NCBI RefSeq assembly: GCF_006385185.1
Contig: NZ_VFIX01000001.1
Span: 83,992 to 147,991, forward strand
Direction: 5' to 3'
Length of the DNA: 64,000 bases
From: Metamycoplasma equirhinis
Lineage (GTDB): Bacteria; Bacillota_I; Bacilli_A; Mycoplasmatales; Metamycoplasmataceae
The notes below the pieces were generated by a model. The model was given only the letters and a program-made list of their open reading frames with translations, was not told where the DNA came from and searched no databases. This document shows positions 1 to 12,711 of this stretch, in pieces; position 1 is the stretch's first letter; each line of letters starts with the position of its first letter. A program made the position numbers and the translations under genes.

Positions 1-665
1 ATTACTACGCTGCACCAACCGATTTCTCAAATTCAAAAGGTATTACCAGTTTTGTAAATGTTAAAGAAGCGGACAAAGTAACAGATGAAATGGTTGCAAA
101 AATGAAAGAATTACACGGCGGAGTATATTGAAAATTAGTAGATTCAAAAATTGCTTCAAAAGATGATAAAGAACATACATTAAGAGCAACCAAATTGGCA
201 AACATGCTACAATACTTTGGTGCATTAAACGAAGCACAATTACGTAACATGCGTAGAGCAGTAGATACCGCCTACCACGGTTCAGGTGTTGAAGGAAATG
301 ATGATCTTAAATCAGGTGCATCAATTAACCAAGTAAGACAATTCATGAAAGCAAATTCAGCTTTAGGTATTGGCGATATCGAATCTGAATCAAGACGTTA
401 CTTAAATTGTGTAGGACAAGCAACATCATATAACGCTGGTAAAGAAATTATGCTAAGACTATATGACAGAGTACGTAATCACTTTGGTTTATCACGTAAA
501 GAATTTGTTGAAGCCACAAAAAATATTAAGAGAATTGATGGTACTACAACCGAAAATGCTCAACACGGCTACATCAAAGAATTCTTTGACATTCTTCTAA
601 AGAACGGTGGATTACCAATGGGAGCTTTAGAAAAAGTTGTTGAAAAAGCTTTTAATTTAAAATAA
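1..665 (+). CDS. DUF885 family protein, 3' part only
   Basis: The reading frame is open from the window edge to TAA at 663-665, with one TGA Trp codon near 128, so the start lies outside the window. The last 150 residues contain the pattern YLNCVGQATSYNAGKEIM followed by FFDILLKNGGLPMGALE, which resembles the C-terminal GQA-Y-G and GALPL blocks of DUF885 proteins, a family related to metallopeptidases. No metal ligands can be judged because the N-terminal part is missing. Its substrate is unknown. It ends against a two-way terminator and converges with the minus-strand genes that follow. Confidence 0.75.
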
Positions 666-688
666 TAAATTATTTTAAGTCAAATAAT

Positions 689-718
689 AAAAGGAACTAT
701 ATGTTTATAGCTCCTTTT
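689..718. terminator. Bidirectional terminator between convergent genes
   Basis: AAAGGAACTATA and TATAGCTCCTTT form a stem with one internal mismatch and a short loop. Runs of T follow in one direction and A in the other, so it can stop transcripts from both sides. The stop codon of the minus-strand gene sits in the stem. Confidence 0.7.
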
Positions 719-1487
719 ATTTATATTCAATTTCGATAATATTATCAAAAGTAAGTGATTCAATTTGATTTTCTTGATTTATTTTTATAAAGGCATTCAT
801 CTGCGCTTTTTTAATTTCATAATTACTAATATTTTTTGCTTTAATTTGTTCATTTATCTTCTTAAAAAAATATAAAGTTGAATAACCAAAATAATTTTCC
901 TTTATATCGTAGTAGTATATGTTTGAATCTTTTTTGTAAAAATAAGTTAACGAAATATTTAATTTGTCAATAGATTTAATAAATGAGTCAATAGTTTTTT
1001 TATCTTTTCTAGTTTTTCCTTCGTTAAATTTATCAAAAACAGAAAGCAAATCTAAGCGATAGACTTCTTCGTTAAGATTTTGTGCAATACTTTTTGTTTT
1101 TTGTTCCTTTAATTTTAAGGTGTTTTCAACAAATTTTTGAAAATCGTGACCATCGTCAAAAAACTTAAGGTCGATTGTGCTTTTAATTCCATTATTGGCA
1201 ACATTCTCGTTCTTTTCGCGAATTTCCCGTGGGTTTTCAGCCATTATTTCTTTGCCTGAGGCATTTGTTTGTTTAATTATTAGCTTCTTATTTTTAGTTA
1301 TAGAATCAGTTTCTTCTTTAATTTCGAAGTTAGACTTTTCGTCAGTGAAATATTTTTTTCGTTTGATGTTTGCCTTTTTATTTAAAGCTAATGGAATAGC
1401 AACTGCACAAACCAAAGGAATGCCGACACCGAGAAACATACCAATAGTCTTAAGAATCTTTTTGATTTTTTGTGATTTTTCGCTCAT
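717..1487 (-). CDS. Hypothetical membrane-anchored protein
   Basis: The 256-residue product has a short basic N-terminus, one strong membrane helix at about residues 15-35 (GMFLGVGIPLVCAVAIPLAL), then a polar Lys/Asn-rich domain expected outside the cell if the helix is an anchor. There is no lipobox Cys. The start follows AAGGAGTAAAA, a Shine-Dalgarno sequence that overlaps the stop codon of the upstream kinase-like gene, so the two are translationally coupled. The decayed gene at 5788-6412 has a similar layout (N-terminal helix, polar domain) and may be a relative. The function is not recognised. Confidence 0.7.
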   Translation of the reverse strand: MSEKSQKIKKILKTIGMFLGVGIPLVCAVAIPLALNKKANIKRKKYFTDEKSNFEIKEETDSITKNKKLIIKQTNASGKEIMAENPREIREKNENVANNGIKSTIDLKFFDDGHDFQKFVENTLKLKEQKTKSIAQNLNEEVYRLDLLSVFDKFNEGKTRKDKKTIDSFIKSIDKLNISLTYFYKKDSNIYYYDIKENYFGYSTLYFFKKINEQIKAKNISNYEIKKAQMNAFIKINQENQIESLTFDNIIEIEYK

Positions 1488-1489
1488 TT

Positions 1490-2968
1490 TTACTCCTTAT
1501 ATTCTTTCCATAATTCCATAATACGTGTAATATTTATACCTGCTTCAACATAATCACCATTTAATATGCGATTGTATAAATAACTCGTAAAATGAATAAT
1601 AATGCGATACTTATAAAAATCTTTAGGTTGAGGAATATCATACGCCTTTCAAAAAACATTTTCAATATTTTTAGCTATATGAGTATTTTCAAACATAAAT
1701 GCAATATCTAAAAAGCGACAATTACGATATGCGATAGCTCAGTCAATGATATAAAGATTTAATTTGTCTGTAAAGAAAATATTATCAAGATTTAAATTAT
1801 TATGGCAATTAGCATCAGGTTTAATTTCTTTAATTCATTGATATATTTCATCAATCATTTTTTTATCTTGAATATCTTCATATAAAATTTTTTTATCAAT
1901 AGTTTGCAAATATCAATCAATTTTAGTTCGCAAAATATAACTTGGAAATTTTTTATCTGAATCGTGATAAGTACGCATAGCTTTAGCCAAAACTTTAATT
2001 TGGCGTGCATTTATTTCGGTTGTAGGTTTGCAATTTAATCAACGTCAAATAATTCGATCATTGTCTTCATATACGCAAATAGGGACAAAGTAGAAATCTT
2101 GCACAATCTTTGTATCTAAACGATTATCGAATTGATTATGAAATTTTTGAACAATAAAACGATTAGGAATTGAAAAATCTTTATTATTATATTGGCTAAG
2201 CGATTCGCTTAACATATTATTTGGTGCTTTTATATTTGCATAAGTTTGTTTATATGAGGTTTCATTAAAAATACGAAGCATATAAGCAAAGTCATCAAAT
2301 TTCTCTTCATCTAAATTAAAAAAATCAATAATAAGTTTTTTTTCAACACCTAAAAACAAATATAATGAAACAGGATCAACATATCGAGAGTTTAACGCCG
2401 CAAATTCAAAATCGACTAGTTTAATAAAGCCGTATTTATTAACTAGTATATTTTGTCGTTTTAAATTATTGTGACTTAAAACCAATTCGTCGTTTTCATA
2501 TTTTTTTACTAGATGTAAATATTTTTTGTCTTTTATATCATATTTAAGCCAATTAAACTTTGTTACATTAACTAAAATATTTTGAAAATTTCGAATACAG
2601 TTTAATATAGCGTTTGAAATTTTCGCGTCTATTTTAATTTTAAATAAATCTACTCCTGGGAATCACTTTTTAACAATTATGCCATCTTTAACATATAAAT
2701 AGTCTTTAAAGGTGCTAACTACTTTAGTTTCATTACTATGGTCAATTTTGATAATGTTTTTAGGGACTCTAATTTGCACTCAAGTACTTTCTAATTTACC
2801 AATATAACTTTTATTGTGAAAATCTTCATAATAAAAGCGAATGTGCGAAAATTTTTCAAACACATTCATACCAAAATTATTTTTTATTAATTCATAAACT
2901 TCAAAAATTTCGGTGTTTTTTTTACGCTGGTTACTTTGTTGTACAGAGAAATTTTTTTTATTTGGCAT
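1490..2968 (-). CDS. Large LicA-like protein with two kinase-type lobes, both lacking the catalytic Asp
   Basis: It is one frame of 492 codons once TGA is read as Trp. Two separate stretches resemble the Brenner motif and metal-binding loop of aminoglycoside/choline kinases: VLSHNNLKRQNIL with VDFEFA (residue about 165 onward) and CHNNLNLDNIFF with IIDWAIA (about 392 onward). Active family members have HxD; here both read HNN, so Asp is replaced by Asn. The neighbouring gene at 2991-3740 keeps HND. The protein therefore looks like a duplicated or fused kinase that may be a pseudokinase or ligand-binding protein. It lies in a tight operon, gyrB to the membrane protein at 717-1487. Confidence 0.7.
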
Positions 2969-2990
2969 ATTAATTTCAATAAATAAATGA

Positions 2991-3740
2991 CTATATTTTA
3001 TATTTGTCTAAATATAATTTCATGTATTTATCCACCCTCCCCACATACATTTTGTCATCAATTGGCATTATTTCATGTGCCTCATTTCATAAAATAAATA
3101 AAGCATTAACTATTATTTTATGCACTAGTAAATATTTTTCTTCAAAGTCGTCGCCATAGGCTTCAAGAAAAATTTTTTCTTGGTTAGCGTTTAAATTGCT
3201 TGATTCAATAAAGTAAGCTAAGTCAAAGTGCACATCACCCATTGTTGCGTATTCTCAATCTGTCAAAATAATTTTCTTGTCAGTTTGAATAAAATTAAAC
3301 AATCATAAATCATTGTGTACAGGGGCAGAAGTATCAATATTTTTAATAAATAGATTTAACTTTTTATAGTATTTATCTAAAACTGGAATTTTTCTATTTA
3401 GTGACGACATTTTTTCGCGGTAAATTTTAAATCTTCGCGCAATTTGATTTTCTTTTGCAAATTTTAATTTTGAATTATGCAAAGTAATTAGCATCCTGCC
3501 AATTTCTTTCAGTTGATTTTCAGTAATCAAATTAGGCAAAATGGCTTTGCCGGAAATTCAATCTGTTTTTAATGTGTTATTATCTTCATATATTAATTTG
3601 GGCACAAAATTTAGCTTATTTACAATTTCATATGGCGTTTTATGATTAAACGAATCAAAATGTTTTACTTTGACAAATGAATTATCATTATCATCAAAAA
3701 AAGTCTCGTTTGTAAAACCTTGATTTTCTAATTTTTTCAT
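2991..3740 (-). CDS. LicA-type choline/ethanolamine kinase-like phosphotransferase
   Basis: The 249-residue protein has the APH/choline kinase core: the Brenner motif VHNDLWLFNFI at about residue 140 with its catalytic Asp, followed by the metal-binding ILTDWEYA and GDVHFDLAYF. It would transfer phosphate from ATP to a small alcohol such as choline. That substrate is inferred from family membership, not shown here. Mycoplasmas use such kinases to salvage lipid head groups. Its start lies 8 bases after the gyrB stop codon and its stop 22 bases before the next gene, so it is probably co-transcribed with both. Confidence 0.75.
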
Positions 3741-3748
3741 TTTTTTAA

Positions 3749-5704
<1,956 letters not shown>

Positions 5705-5787
5705 TCAATGTATTAATATATAAATATATTAATAATTATACTAAAATGTTATATATTTTGTAAAGTTGTTAATTTTCCAAAAGTAAA

Positions 5788-6412
5788 TTAAATAATAATG
5801 TTAGTCATTTCAAAATTCACTTCTATATTATTAATTTTATTTTCTTCTTCATACTCATCCAAAATAAAATAACCTTTTTTGAAAACATAATTTAATGAAA
5901 GGAAAATATAATTTTTTGTATTTGGCTTATTTTCAGAAAAAATTTCTTTTTTCACTCTAAACTCTTTTGTTAATTCATTATAAAGACTATTATTTGTTTT
6001 CATTTCAGAATGAGAAAACAAAAAACAAGATTTTACTTGAATAAACTTGCTTAAATATGAATTAAAATCATCGAGTATTTTCTTTTAATCACAAATAAGT
6101 ATCTAAATTTTCGAGTTTTATCCGGTCAAAAAGAGTTGAAAATTAGTAGTTCATCATCATCTGATATTTGTCTATTATTTACAGATTTAAATACATCCCC
6201 CCCTAAATTAAAATATTTTTTTGCGTAGTTACTTAATTTTGTTATTATGCTATTAAAAATAAAGTCTTCTGTTTCAAATATTTTCCTTTTTGGTTTTCTT
6301 GGGAATTGTGTAGCCACAATCGCCGCGATGGAACCTGCAATAGCTAATGTAAAACCAATTGCAACAACAGGGACACCCACAAAAATTCCATAGTTTAAAC
6401 TTTTTTCTTCAT
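5788..6412 (-). pseudogene. Frameshifted membrane-anchored protein gene
   Basis: A good ribosome site (AAGGAAAGG) precedes an ATG at 6410-6412, but the frame stops after five codons. If the six-A run (six T at 6401-6406 on the plus strand) were one base longer, the frame would run into a hydrophobic helix (VGVPVVAIGFTLAIAGSIAAI) and a polar domain ending near 6051. A second, different frame covers 5788-6084. Two frameshifts therefore separate three parts of what looks like one protein. The layout resembles the protein at 717-1487. It may be decayed or, for the A-run, switchable. Confidence 0.5.
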
Positions 6413-6571
6413 TTATAGACCTTTCCTTATATGATATTACTTGTTTTTAGTAAATCGTCTAATTGCTTTTTTATATAGATCTTGTTACAATAAAAGCCTA
6501 GAAATTTGCATATTTAATAAATCAATATTAATAACAAAAACGATTTTCTTGATTTGTTTTTCTTACTAAAA

Positions 6572-6602
6572 TAAAAACCAAGAGCTTTTGGCTCTATCGG
6601 TT
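6572..6602 (-). terminator. Terminator of the lemA operon
   Basis: On the minus strand ACCGATAGAGC and GCTCTTGGT form an imperfect stem around CAAAA, followed by TTTTTATTTT. It lies just beyond the lemA stop codon. Confidence 0.6.
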
Positions 6603-6609
6603 AATATTA

Positions 6610-7275
6610 TTAGAAGTTCATATTACTTAATGAAGAGGTGTCAACATCTTCGCGTTCTTTTTCGCTAGCAATAAATAATGGTTGGTTGTATGCACCGATT
6701 TTTTTTGCCACACAGTTAGTTCAAAAACTATAAATTTCACTGTTGAATGAGTTAACTTTCATGTTGTAAATTCTAATAGTTGCATAAATTTCATCTTCTT
6801 GCATTGCGATTTCAGTATTAAATTGTAAAAACAAGCTACTTGCTTTTAAATCTGGATATTGTTCAAATTGAACATTAATACCTCTTTGTATTACATCTAA
6901 TTTATTGCGTAAAGTTGCGGTATCTTCTTCGTTTTCTAATTTAACTAATTGCGAACGCAATTTAGCAACCTCGGTTAAGGTTTTATTTTCAAAATTTGCA
7001 TAACCCTTAACTGTATCAAGTTGTTTTAATAGGGTTGCGCGTCTTTTCTTTTCGGCAGCTTGAATGACAGATGACGCTTGTTGAATTTCATTCATTTTGC
7101 GCATTAGCATATTTTTCCTTGATAAATATGCAAAATAGAAAATCCCTAATGTGATTATGTAAAGCAAAATATATAGAAATTTCTCACCTTTAGTTGGTTC
7201 AGGATGTTTTATGGAATTATCAACATTTGGTTTAAAGCCTTCTTTTTCTTGTTGTGTTCTTGTGTCAAATAACAT
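6610..7275 (-). CDS. lemA: LemA family membrane protein
   Basis: The 221-residue protein has one N-terminal membrane helix (LYILLYIITLGIFYFAYLS, about residues 33-52) and a long helical domain with the LemA signature region KQLDTVKGYANFENKTL. LemA proteins are membrane-anchored, coiled-coil-like proteins of uncertain role. The start follows a strong AAGGAGGAATAAAAATG. One TGA Trp codon lies at 6721-6723, and the C-terminus ends SSLSNMNF. It is last in a minus-strand block that begins with the RNase J-like gene. Confidence 0.85.
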
Positions 7276-7314
7276 TTTTATTCCTCCTTATTTATTAAAT
7301 TATACTATTTCTTG

Positions 7315-9210
7315 CTAAATTAAAGTTTGTAATGCTTGATTAAGCTTGTCAAAAATATCAAATAATTCTGGTGAATCCGGAGTATTAAAATGGATTGAAA
7401 AACCCAAGTTATTTACTAAAATTGATGCCCGCGTTTTTAAAATTGGTAATAATTCGTATAATTTGACAATTTTGAGAATTATTTTTTTGGCTTCATTTAA
7501 ATTTTCTGTTGCATAAATATTAACTGAAATCATATTTTCTTGCATCAATTTAACTAATGCCTCATCTTTAATGGTTTCACTAGAGTAGCACAAGTTTTTG
7601 TAATCGTGTGCATAAATCTCAGACTTGTCACTATTCAATTTTATGTCAGTTGTATAAATAGTCATTTTTGCTTCTTTGAAAGGATAGTAGCGGACATACG
7701 AAACCGGCACAAAATGACCTTGAGTAAATACTTCATCAACTTCATTAACGCCATAATATGAAGATAATGTAAAATTGATTTGATTAATATATTGGCCCTT
7801 TATTTCCTTATCATATGTTAATACTGGTGGTTTGTCTGGGATTCTAGTTATCAAAGAAAAGTATTGATTAGCGGTTACTTTATTTCATCAATACAAAATG
7901 TTATTATTATATTTTTTTGAAACAATTTTTAAATCCTTATATTCTGAAATATAACCTGTACCATATTCTTCATATTTTTCCGAAGCAATATATTTATTTA
8001 AATATGCTTTAGTAATACTAAAAATTGTTGGTTCAATTGCACATTTGATCTGTGCAAATATCGCATTATTTATATCATTAATTTCATTAGTTTTGTCAAA
8101 ATCAATAAATGAAGAAAGTCAGTTATGTATTGTTGAAAAAATTAAATCACTATAGTCTAAATTCCAATAACTGTACATTTGATGGCAAATTTTATGCAAT
8201 CGATTATTTTGCAATTTATTTTCTTGCGCATATTTTGCATATTTAATGTAGTTTTCTTGAACTAACGGTTGAAAGTAAACAAAGAATTTATATTTATCGG
8301 TATAGCTTATTCCATAATATTTATGAAATTCTGGGTTTTCTAAAACAATTGCTCCAGTTTTAAGTGCTTTTTGATAAGCTTTTTCAGACATGGTTTTGCC
8401 GTCTTCTTTAAAAGAAAAATTTGCTAGATAATTCGTTAATATTAACATTGCATTTTTTTCATCAATAAAAGGCGTGGGCTCCGAGTGTTCGGCGGTGATT
8501 GTTTCAGTTACATATGAATCACCAACTTTATGATCAATTGAAATACTTCCGTATGTAATAATATTTTTAATTGTTAAAGTTGAATATAAAACAATGTAAA
8601 AATAAGAATTACGAATATCATATTTGTTTATTGAATTAAAACATGCAAAATTTTCGGCATTTCAAAATAGGGACAATTCATTAAAATCAAAATTATTAAC
8701 AGAATTTAACTCGAAATCTGAAAGCAAAAAATTAATTATTTCACTTAGTGAATATTTTGAATAAATTGATAAAAGAATTTTATTGTTTTCTCTTATTTTT
8801 TCGGCAATTAAGTTTTTATTGTGATTGTGAAAAGAATTAAATTCCTTTATTACTTTTCGGTTCTTTTTGTATCGACCTAGCAAAAATAACCCTATGATAA
8901 AAAAACAGCCAAAAATAATTAATCCGTTTGCTGCTTTTTTTCTAGAAATTTTATCTTGTTTTTTTCTTTCTCTAATTGCAAAATTAAGATCATTAATTGT
9001 ATCTTTGTTAACCTCTATGGTTTTAAGTTTTTTCTTTTCTTTTTCAGTAAAAAATTTTTCATCAATTATTTTTTTAAATTTACTTGGCAATTGTTGCGTA
9101 ATTGATTCATAAAAGTATTTGATGGGGTCACGAAAAATATTGTTCATATTCAACTTAGCGGCGCTATCATTTTTAACATCTTTTTTTACGGGTTGTTTTT
9201 TATTGTTCAT
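7315..9210 (-). CDS. Hypothetical membrane protein upstream of lemA
   Basis: Reading TGA as Trp gives a single 631-residue frame. The first 95 residues are Lys/Asn-rich and polar, followed by one membrane helix (AANGLIIFGCFFIIGLFLLG, about 94-113) and a large soluble region with many aromatic residues. No enzyme motif was found. The stop lies 39 bases before lemA, so they are likely one transcript, and the pairing suggests a shared envelope role, which is inference. The family is not recognised beyond being mycoplasma-like. Confidence 0.75.
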
Positions 9211-9255
9211 GTTTTAATTATAGTTCAATAAATAAAAAATACTGTTACCAGTATT

Positions 9256-10380
9256 CTAAAAGAAATCATTTTCGTTTTCTGCGATTGAAAATTTTGAGTT
9301 TTTGTCTTCTTTTTTGCTATTTTCTTCAAATTCATTTTCGCCAAAAGGATCAAAGCTTTCGTCGTTAGCTTCTATCTTTTGGGTATTATTATTTTCTAAG
9401 GGTTGTTTTAAATCAAATGTACCGGTGTCGCCAAAAGGATTGGTATCAATTTCAATATTTTTTATATTTTCTAAATTTTCTTCCTTATTTGTGACTGATA
9501 TATTTTGTGTTTTATTAATAGTTAATTCATTAAAATCATCTAAATCATTTACTAAAGGTTTCGCGTAAATTGATTCATTATTAATCGAAGTCTTTTTTGA
9601 ATTTAATTCGTTTATTTTGTTAATTATTTGGCCACTTAAATTTGCGGTTTTATTTGGCTTTTTAAATGACGTTTGTTCGAACATTACGTTATTTGATTTA
9701 TTAGTTGAATTTTCTATTTTTGGGTTAGAAAATTGTTTTTTTCAAAAGACTAATTTTAAAAATGCTTTATTTTTTACAAAAAATAGTGAACTTATCAAAG
9801 CAAAAATAATTATTGAAATAATAAAACCAATTGCTAGGCCTGCCTTGCCACCAATAAATGAAAATATTCCAAAAAAGAAAGTGCCAATTATTCCTGGTGT
9901 GTTTAGATTAGGGAGTAAATAATTTTTGTTTTGAATTCCATTACTACTAAAATGATCAAATCAATTTTTATAAATTACTGAAAATGAATTTTTCGAATTA
10001 AAAGAAGTGCCATAAAGCGAAATAGTATAAAATATCATACTCCCCAAAATAATTCAAGCGATATATCATAGTGCTAGTTTGATTAAGTGAAAGTGAAAAA
10101 TTCCGACTGAAAATCCACTTTCTAATTTAAATAATTTAAAAAGCGATAGCGTAAAAACAAACCCATAAAATAAAATTGAAAAAAGCCCAAACAATATGTT
10201 TGTTGTATAAGCGTGAATTGTTGTTATTCCACGTACGTTAATAAAAGAAATTGTGGCAAAAAATATTGTTACTAAAAGAATAATAGTTCATAAAGTTACA
10301 TAATCTCTAGTAAAAAAATAATTTTTTTGCTTTTTTATTCTTTTTTCTTTTAACAAAATTGTTTGGCTAGTTTCATTCAT
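9256..10380 (-). CDS. Multi-pass membrane protein with acidic/Asn-rich tail
   Basis: The 374-residue product has about four membrane helices in its first 220 residues (for example DYVTLWTIILLVTIFFATIS and GLAIGFIISIIIFALISSLF). A low-complexity cytoplasmic-type tail rich in Asn, Glu and Asp follows, with two DPFG/NPFG-like repeats. The four-helix N-terminal shape recalls the membrane domain of FtsK-type proteins, but there is no ATPase domain, so that link is only a resemblance. The start is the ATG at 10378-10380 behind GGAGGGAG. It follows the RNase J-like gene by 15 bases. Confidence 0.7.
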
Positions 10381-10395
10381 TTTGTCTCCCTCCAA

Positions 10396-12051
10396 TTAAA
10401 TTTCATATAGGGTAATAACAGTCATTGGTTCTTTATCAATTGCTTTTGCAATTTTCCGTTTAATTGATTTTCTTAATTTTTCTTTAATTTCTTTTAAATC
10501 AATTTCGTTTGGTTTCTTATCGTCAAATTCTTTGTAAAACAAATCGTTAATAATTTTATATATTGTTTCTTTATTTTCTTTTGTAATTATCCCATAAGAT
10601 GAAATTTGTAATTCATTAATTGGAGTTTTTTTCTTATAATCCACTAAAGAGCTAATCGTAATAATACCATCTCTTGCAAGACTTTCACGTTCATTTATTA
10701 CTTCATGCGAGATATCGCCGATGCCAAGCCCGTCAATAACAACATCGCCAACCGTTCTAATACTATGTTTTTGGCTAATTAATTCACCATTTTCAAATTC
10801 GGCAATTTTTCCGTTTTGCAAAACTAAACAATTATTTAAATTCATGCCTGCTTCTCTAGCTACGTGTGTTGCGACAACTAAATAGCGATATAGACCTTGA
10901 ATTGGAATGTAATATTTAGGCTTTAACATTTTAATAATATTGCGAATATCTTCCTTTGCAGGATTACATGGATAGTATTGATCCGATCCTAATTCAATTA
11001 AATTCGAAGTGTTTCTGGCAATTTCATCCAGTGTTAAAGCATAATTTACTTCTAACCCATTCACTGGAGGGGCTACGACAATCACTGCATCATTATTTTT
11101 TAACTTCAAATAAACATCATTATTTGATGCTATTCTAATAAATCTTAAATATAAACGCTCAATAGCGCCTGTTACTAATATAACCGCGTTTTTAACATCA
11201 TTAGCTAAACGATAATCAATAAATTCTGGTCATTGCAGTTCCGGATTAATTTTGGCAACTAGATTTATTAATTGCGAATAAGTGCGGCCATAGGTAATAA
11301 CTGGCCGATGATAACGTTTTGCCAAAATTAAAATTTCATGTGCAGTTATCATGTCTTCATCATATAAACCAACAATAATTCGACTATCTTCAGTTGTTTC
11401 CTTAAATTTATATTCAATTTTCTTTGAAATTCAAAGTTTTTCAATACTTTTGCCGCTATATGCGCTAAGTCCTGAATCCATTATTAATGTCTCTAAAGGT
11501 TTTCCATTATTGATTATTTTTTTGATATTTTCAAAATCTGTTTTACCATATGGGCCCAAATCCCCATCAACAAAGTTAACCATAAACAAAATATTGCCTT
11601 TTTCGTATTCAAAATTAAAACCTAATTGCCCGGGTAAACCCCCGGCTAAATCAAAAGGTGTAACCTTAGCAAATTCAAAGTCAATTGTTGAATTAATGGT
11701 TTTAATTTCGTAATGACTATTTTCAATATTATATTTTGAAATTCTATCTAGTAAAACAATTTTATTAAATGCGCTAGTGTAAATTTTAAGGTTTTTGATT
11801 TTCATTAGTAATCAAGGAATTGCCGAAAAGGTTGCGTTATGCACATCAGTAACAAAAAGACCAACAATATCTTTTTGTCTCTTTTCAAGATATTCATAGT
11901 TGCAAATTAAAGTATCAATTCCATTATGTGAATTAATAGGAACTTTTGTTCCTGAGTTTATTATAAAAATCTTATTTTTTATTTCTAGAACATAGGCATT
12001 TTTACCGTTTTCATCCAATCCGCCCAATGCAAAAAAGTTGATTTTATTCAT
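10396..12051 (-). CDS. RNase J paralogue lacking the metal-binding motif
   Basis: The 551-residue protein has the RNase J fold order: a metallo-beta-lactamase N-terminus (FFALGGLDENGKNAYVLEI), the beta-CASP middle and the C-terminal VVIDGLGIGDIS block. The HxHxDH motif expected at residues 67-79 reads VTDVHNATFSAIP, the later HVSGH region reads YYPCNPA, and PIHGEYR reads PIQGLYR. All key metal ligands are therefore missing. Known RNase J pairs often include a weak or inactive partner that supports the active one, so a structural subunit role is likely. The start ATG follows GGAGGATT. It heads the block that ends in lemA. Confidence 0.85.
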
Positions 12052-12172
12052 AATCCTCCATTATTTTCTTGAAAATTAAAGTTTTAAATATGTTTTATTT
12101 TATCAATAAAGTTACAAAAAAAGGTAATTTAGCAAAAAACTTCTACTAATATATTTAAAAAATTAAAAACTA

Positions 12173-12178
12173 TATAAT
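12173..12178 (+). promoter_or_regulatory. -10 element of apt, implying a leaderless mRNA
   Basis: TATAAT ends nine bases before the apt ATG at 12188, and no Shine-Dalgarno sequence is present. Transcription should start at or within about 3 bases of the ATG. The rest of 12052-12187 is an AT-rich divergent promoter region for apt and the RNase J-like gene. Confidence 0.6.
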
Positions 12179-12187
12179 TTTAATGTT

Positions 12188-12709
12188 ATGGAACTAAAAA
12201 AATATATTAGAACGATTGAAAATTTTCCAATTGAAGGCGTTAAGTTTAAAGACATTTCGTTGCTCTTGGCAAATGGTGAGGCCCTGCATGAAGCCATTGA
12301 ACAAATGGCTAAATTAGCCCAAAACGCGGATATTATTGTAGGCCCCGATGCTCGCGGATTTTTATTTGGCACGCCCGTTGCAGCCAAATTATCTAAACCA
12401 TTTATTATGGTAAGAAAAAAGGGCAAATTACCCGGGGAAGTTATTAGCTGTGATTATGGACTTGAATATGGTAGAAATATTTTAGAAATTCAAAAGGGTT
12501 TAGTTAAACCGGGGCAAAAGGCAGTAATTATTGATGATGTTTTGGCAACCGGTGGAACTCTTGAAGCTATAACCGAATTGCTAAAAGATCAAGGCGTAGA
12601 AATTTTGCGAATTATTGTATTAATGGAATTAGATGGTTTTGATGCTCGTAAACGTTTACCATTTGATATTAAAAGTTTAATTTACGTTAATGAAAATGAA
12701 AGCGAATAA
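12188..12709 (+). CDS. apt: Adenine phosphoribosyltransferase
   Basis: The 173-residue enzyme converts adenine and PRPP to AMP and pyrophosphate, a purine salvage step important in organisms without de novo purine synthesis. The N-terminus IENFPIEGVKFKDISLLL, the IVGPDARGFLFG block and the PRPP-binding VIIDDVLATGGT motif are all present and the length is typical. No ribosome site precedes the ATG, but a -10 box does, so it is probably translated from a leaderless transcript. Its stop is 2 bases before the pepF start, indicating an operon. Confidence 0.95.
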   Translation: MELKKYIRTIENFPIEGVKFKDISLLLANGEALHEAIEQMAKLAQNADIIVGPDARGFLFGTPVAAKLSKPFIMVRKKGKLPGEVISCDYGLEYGRNILEIQKGLVKPGQKAVIIDDVLATGGTLEAITELLKDQGVEILRIIVLMELDGFDARKRLPFDIKSLIYVNENESE

Positions 12710-12711
12710 CT

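Noticed and set aside
8867-9568. Plus-strand hydrophobic frames of 81 and 88 codons
   Set aside because: They mirror Lys/Glu/Asn-rich coding on the minus strand, which gives artificial Phe/Ser/Leu-rich translations on the other strand.
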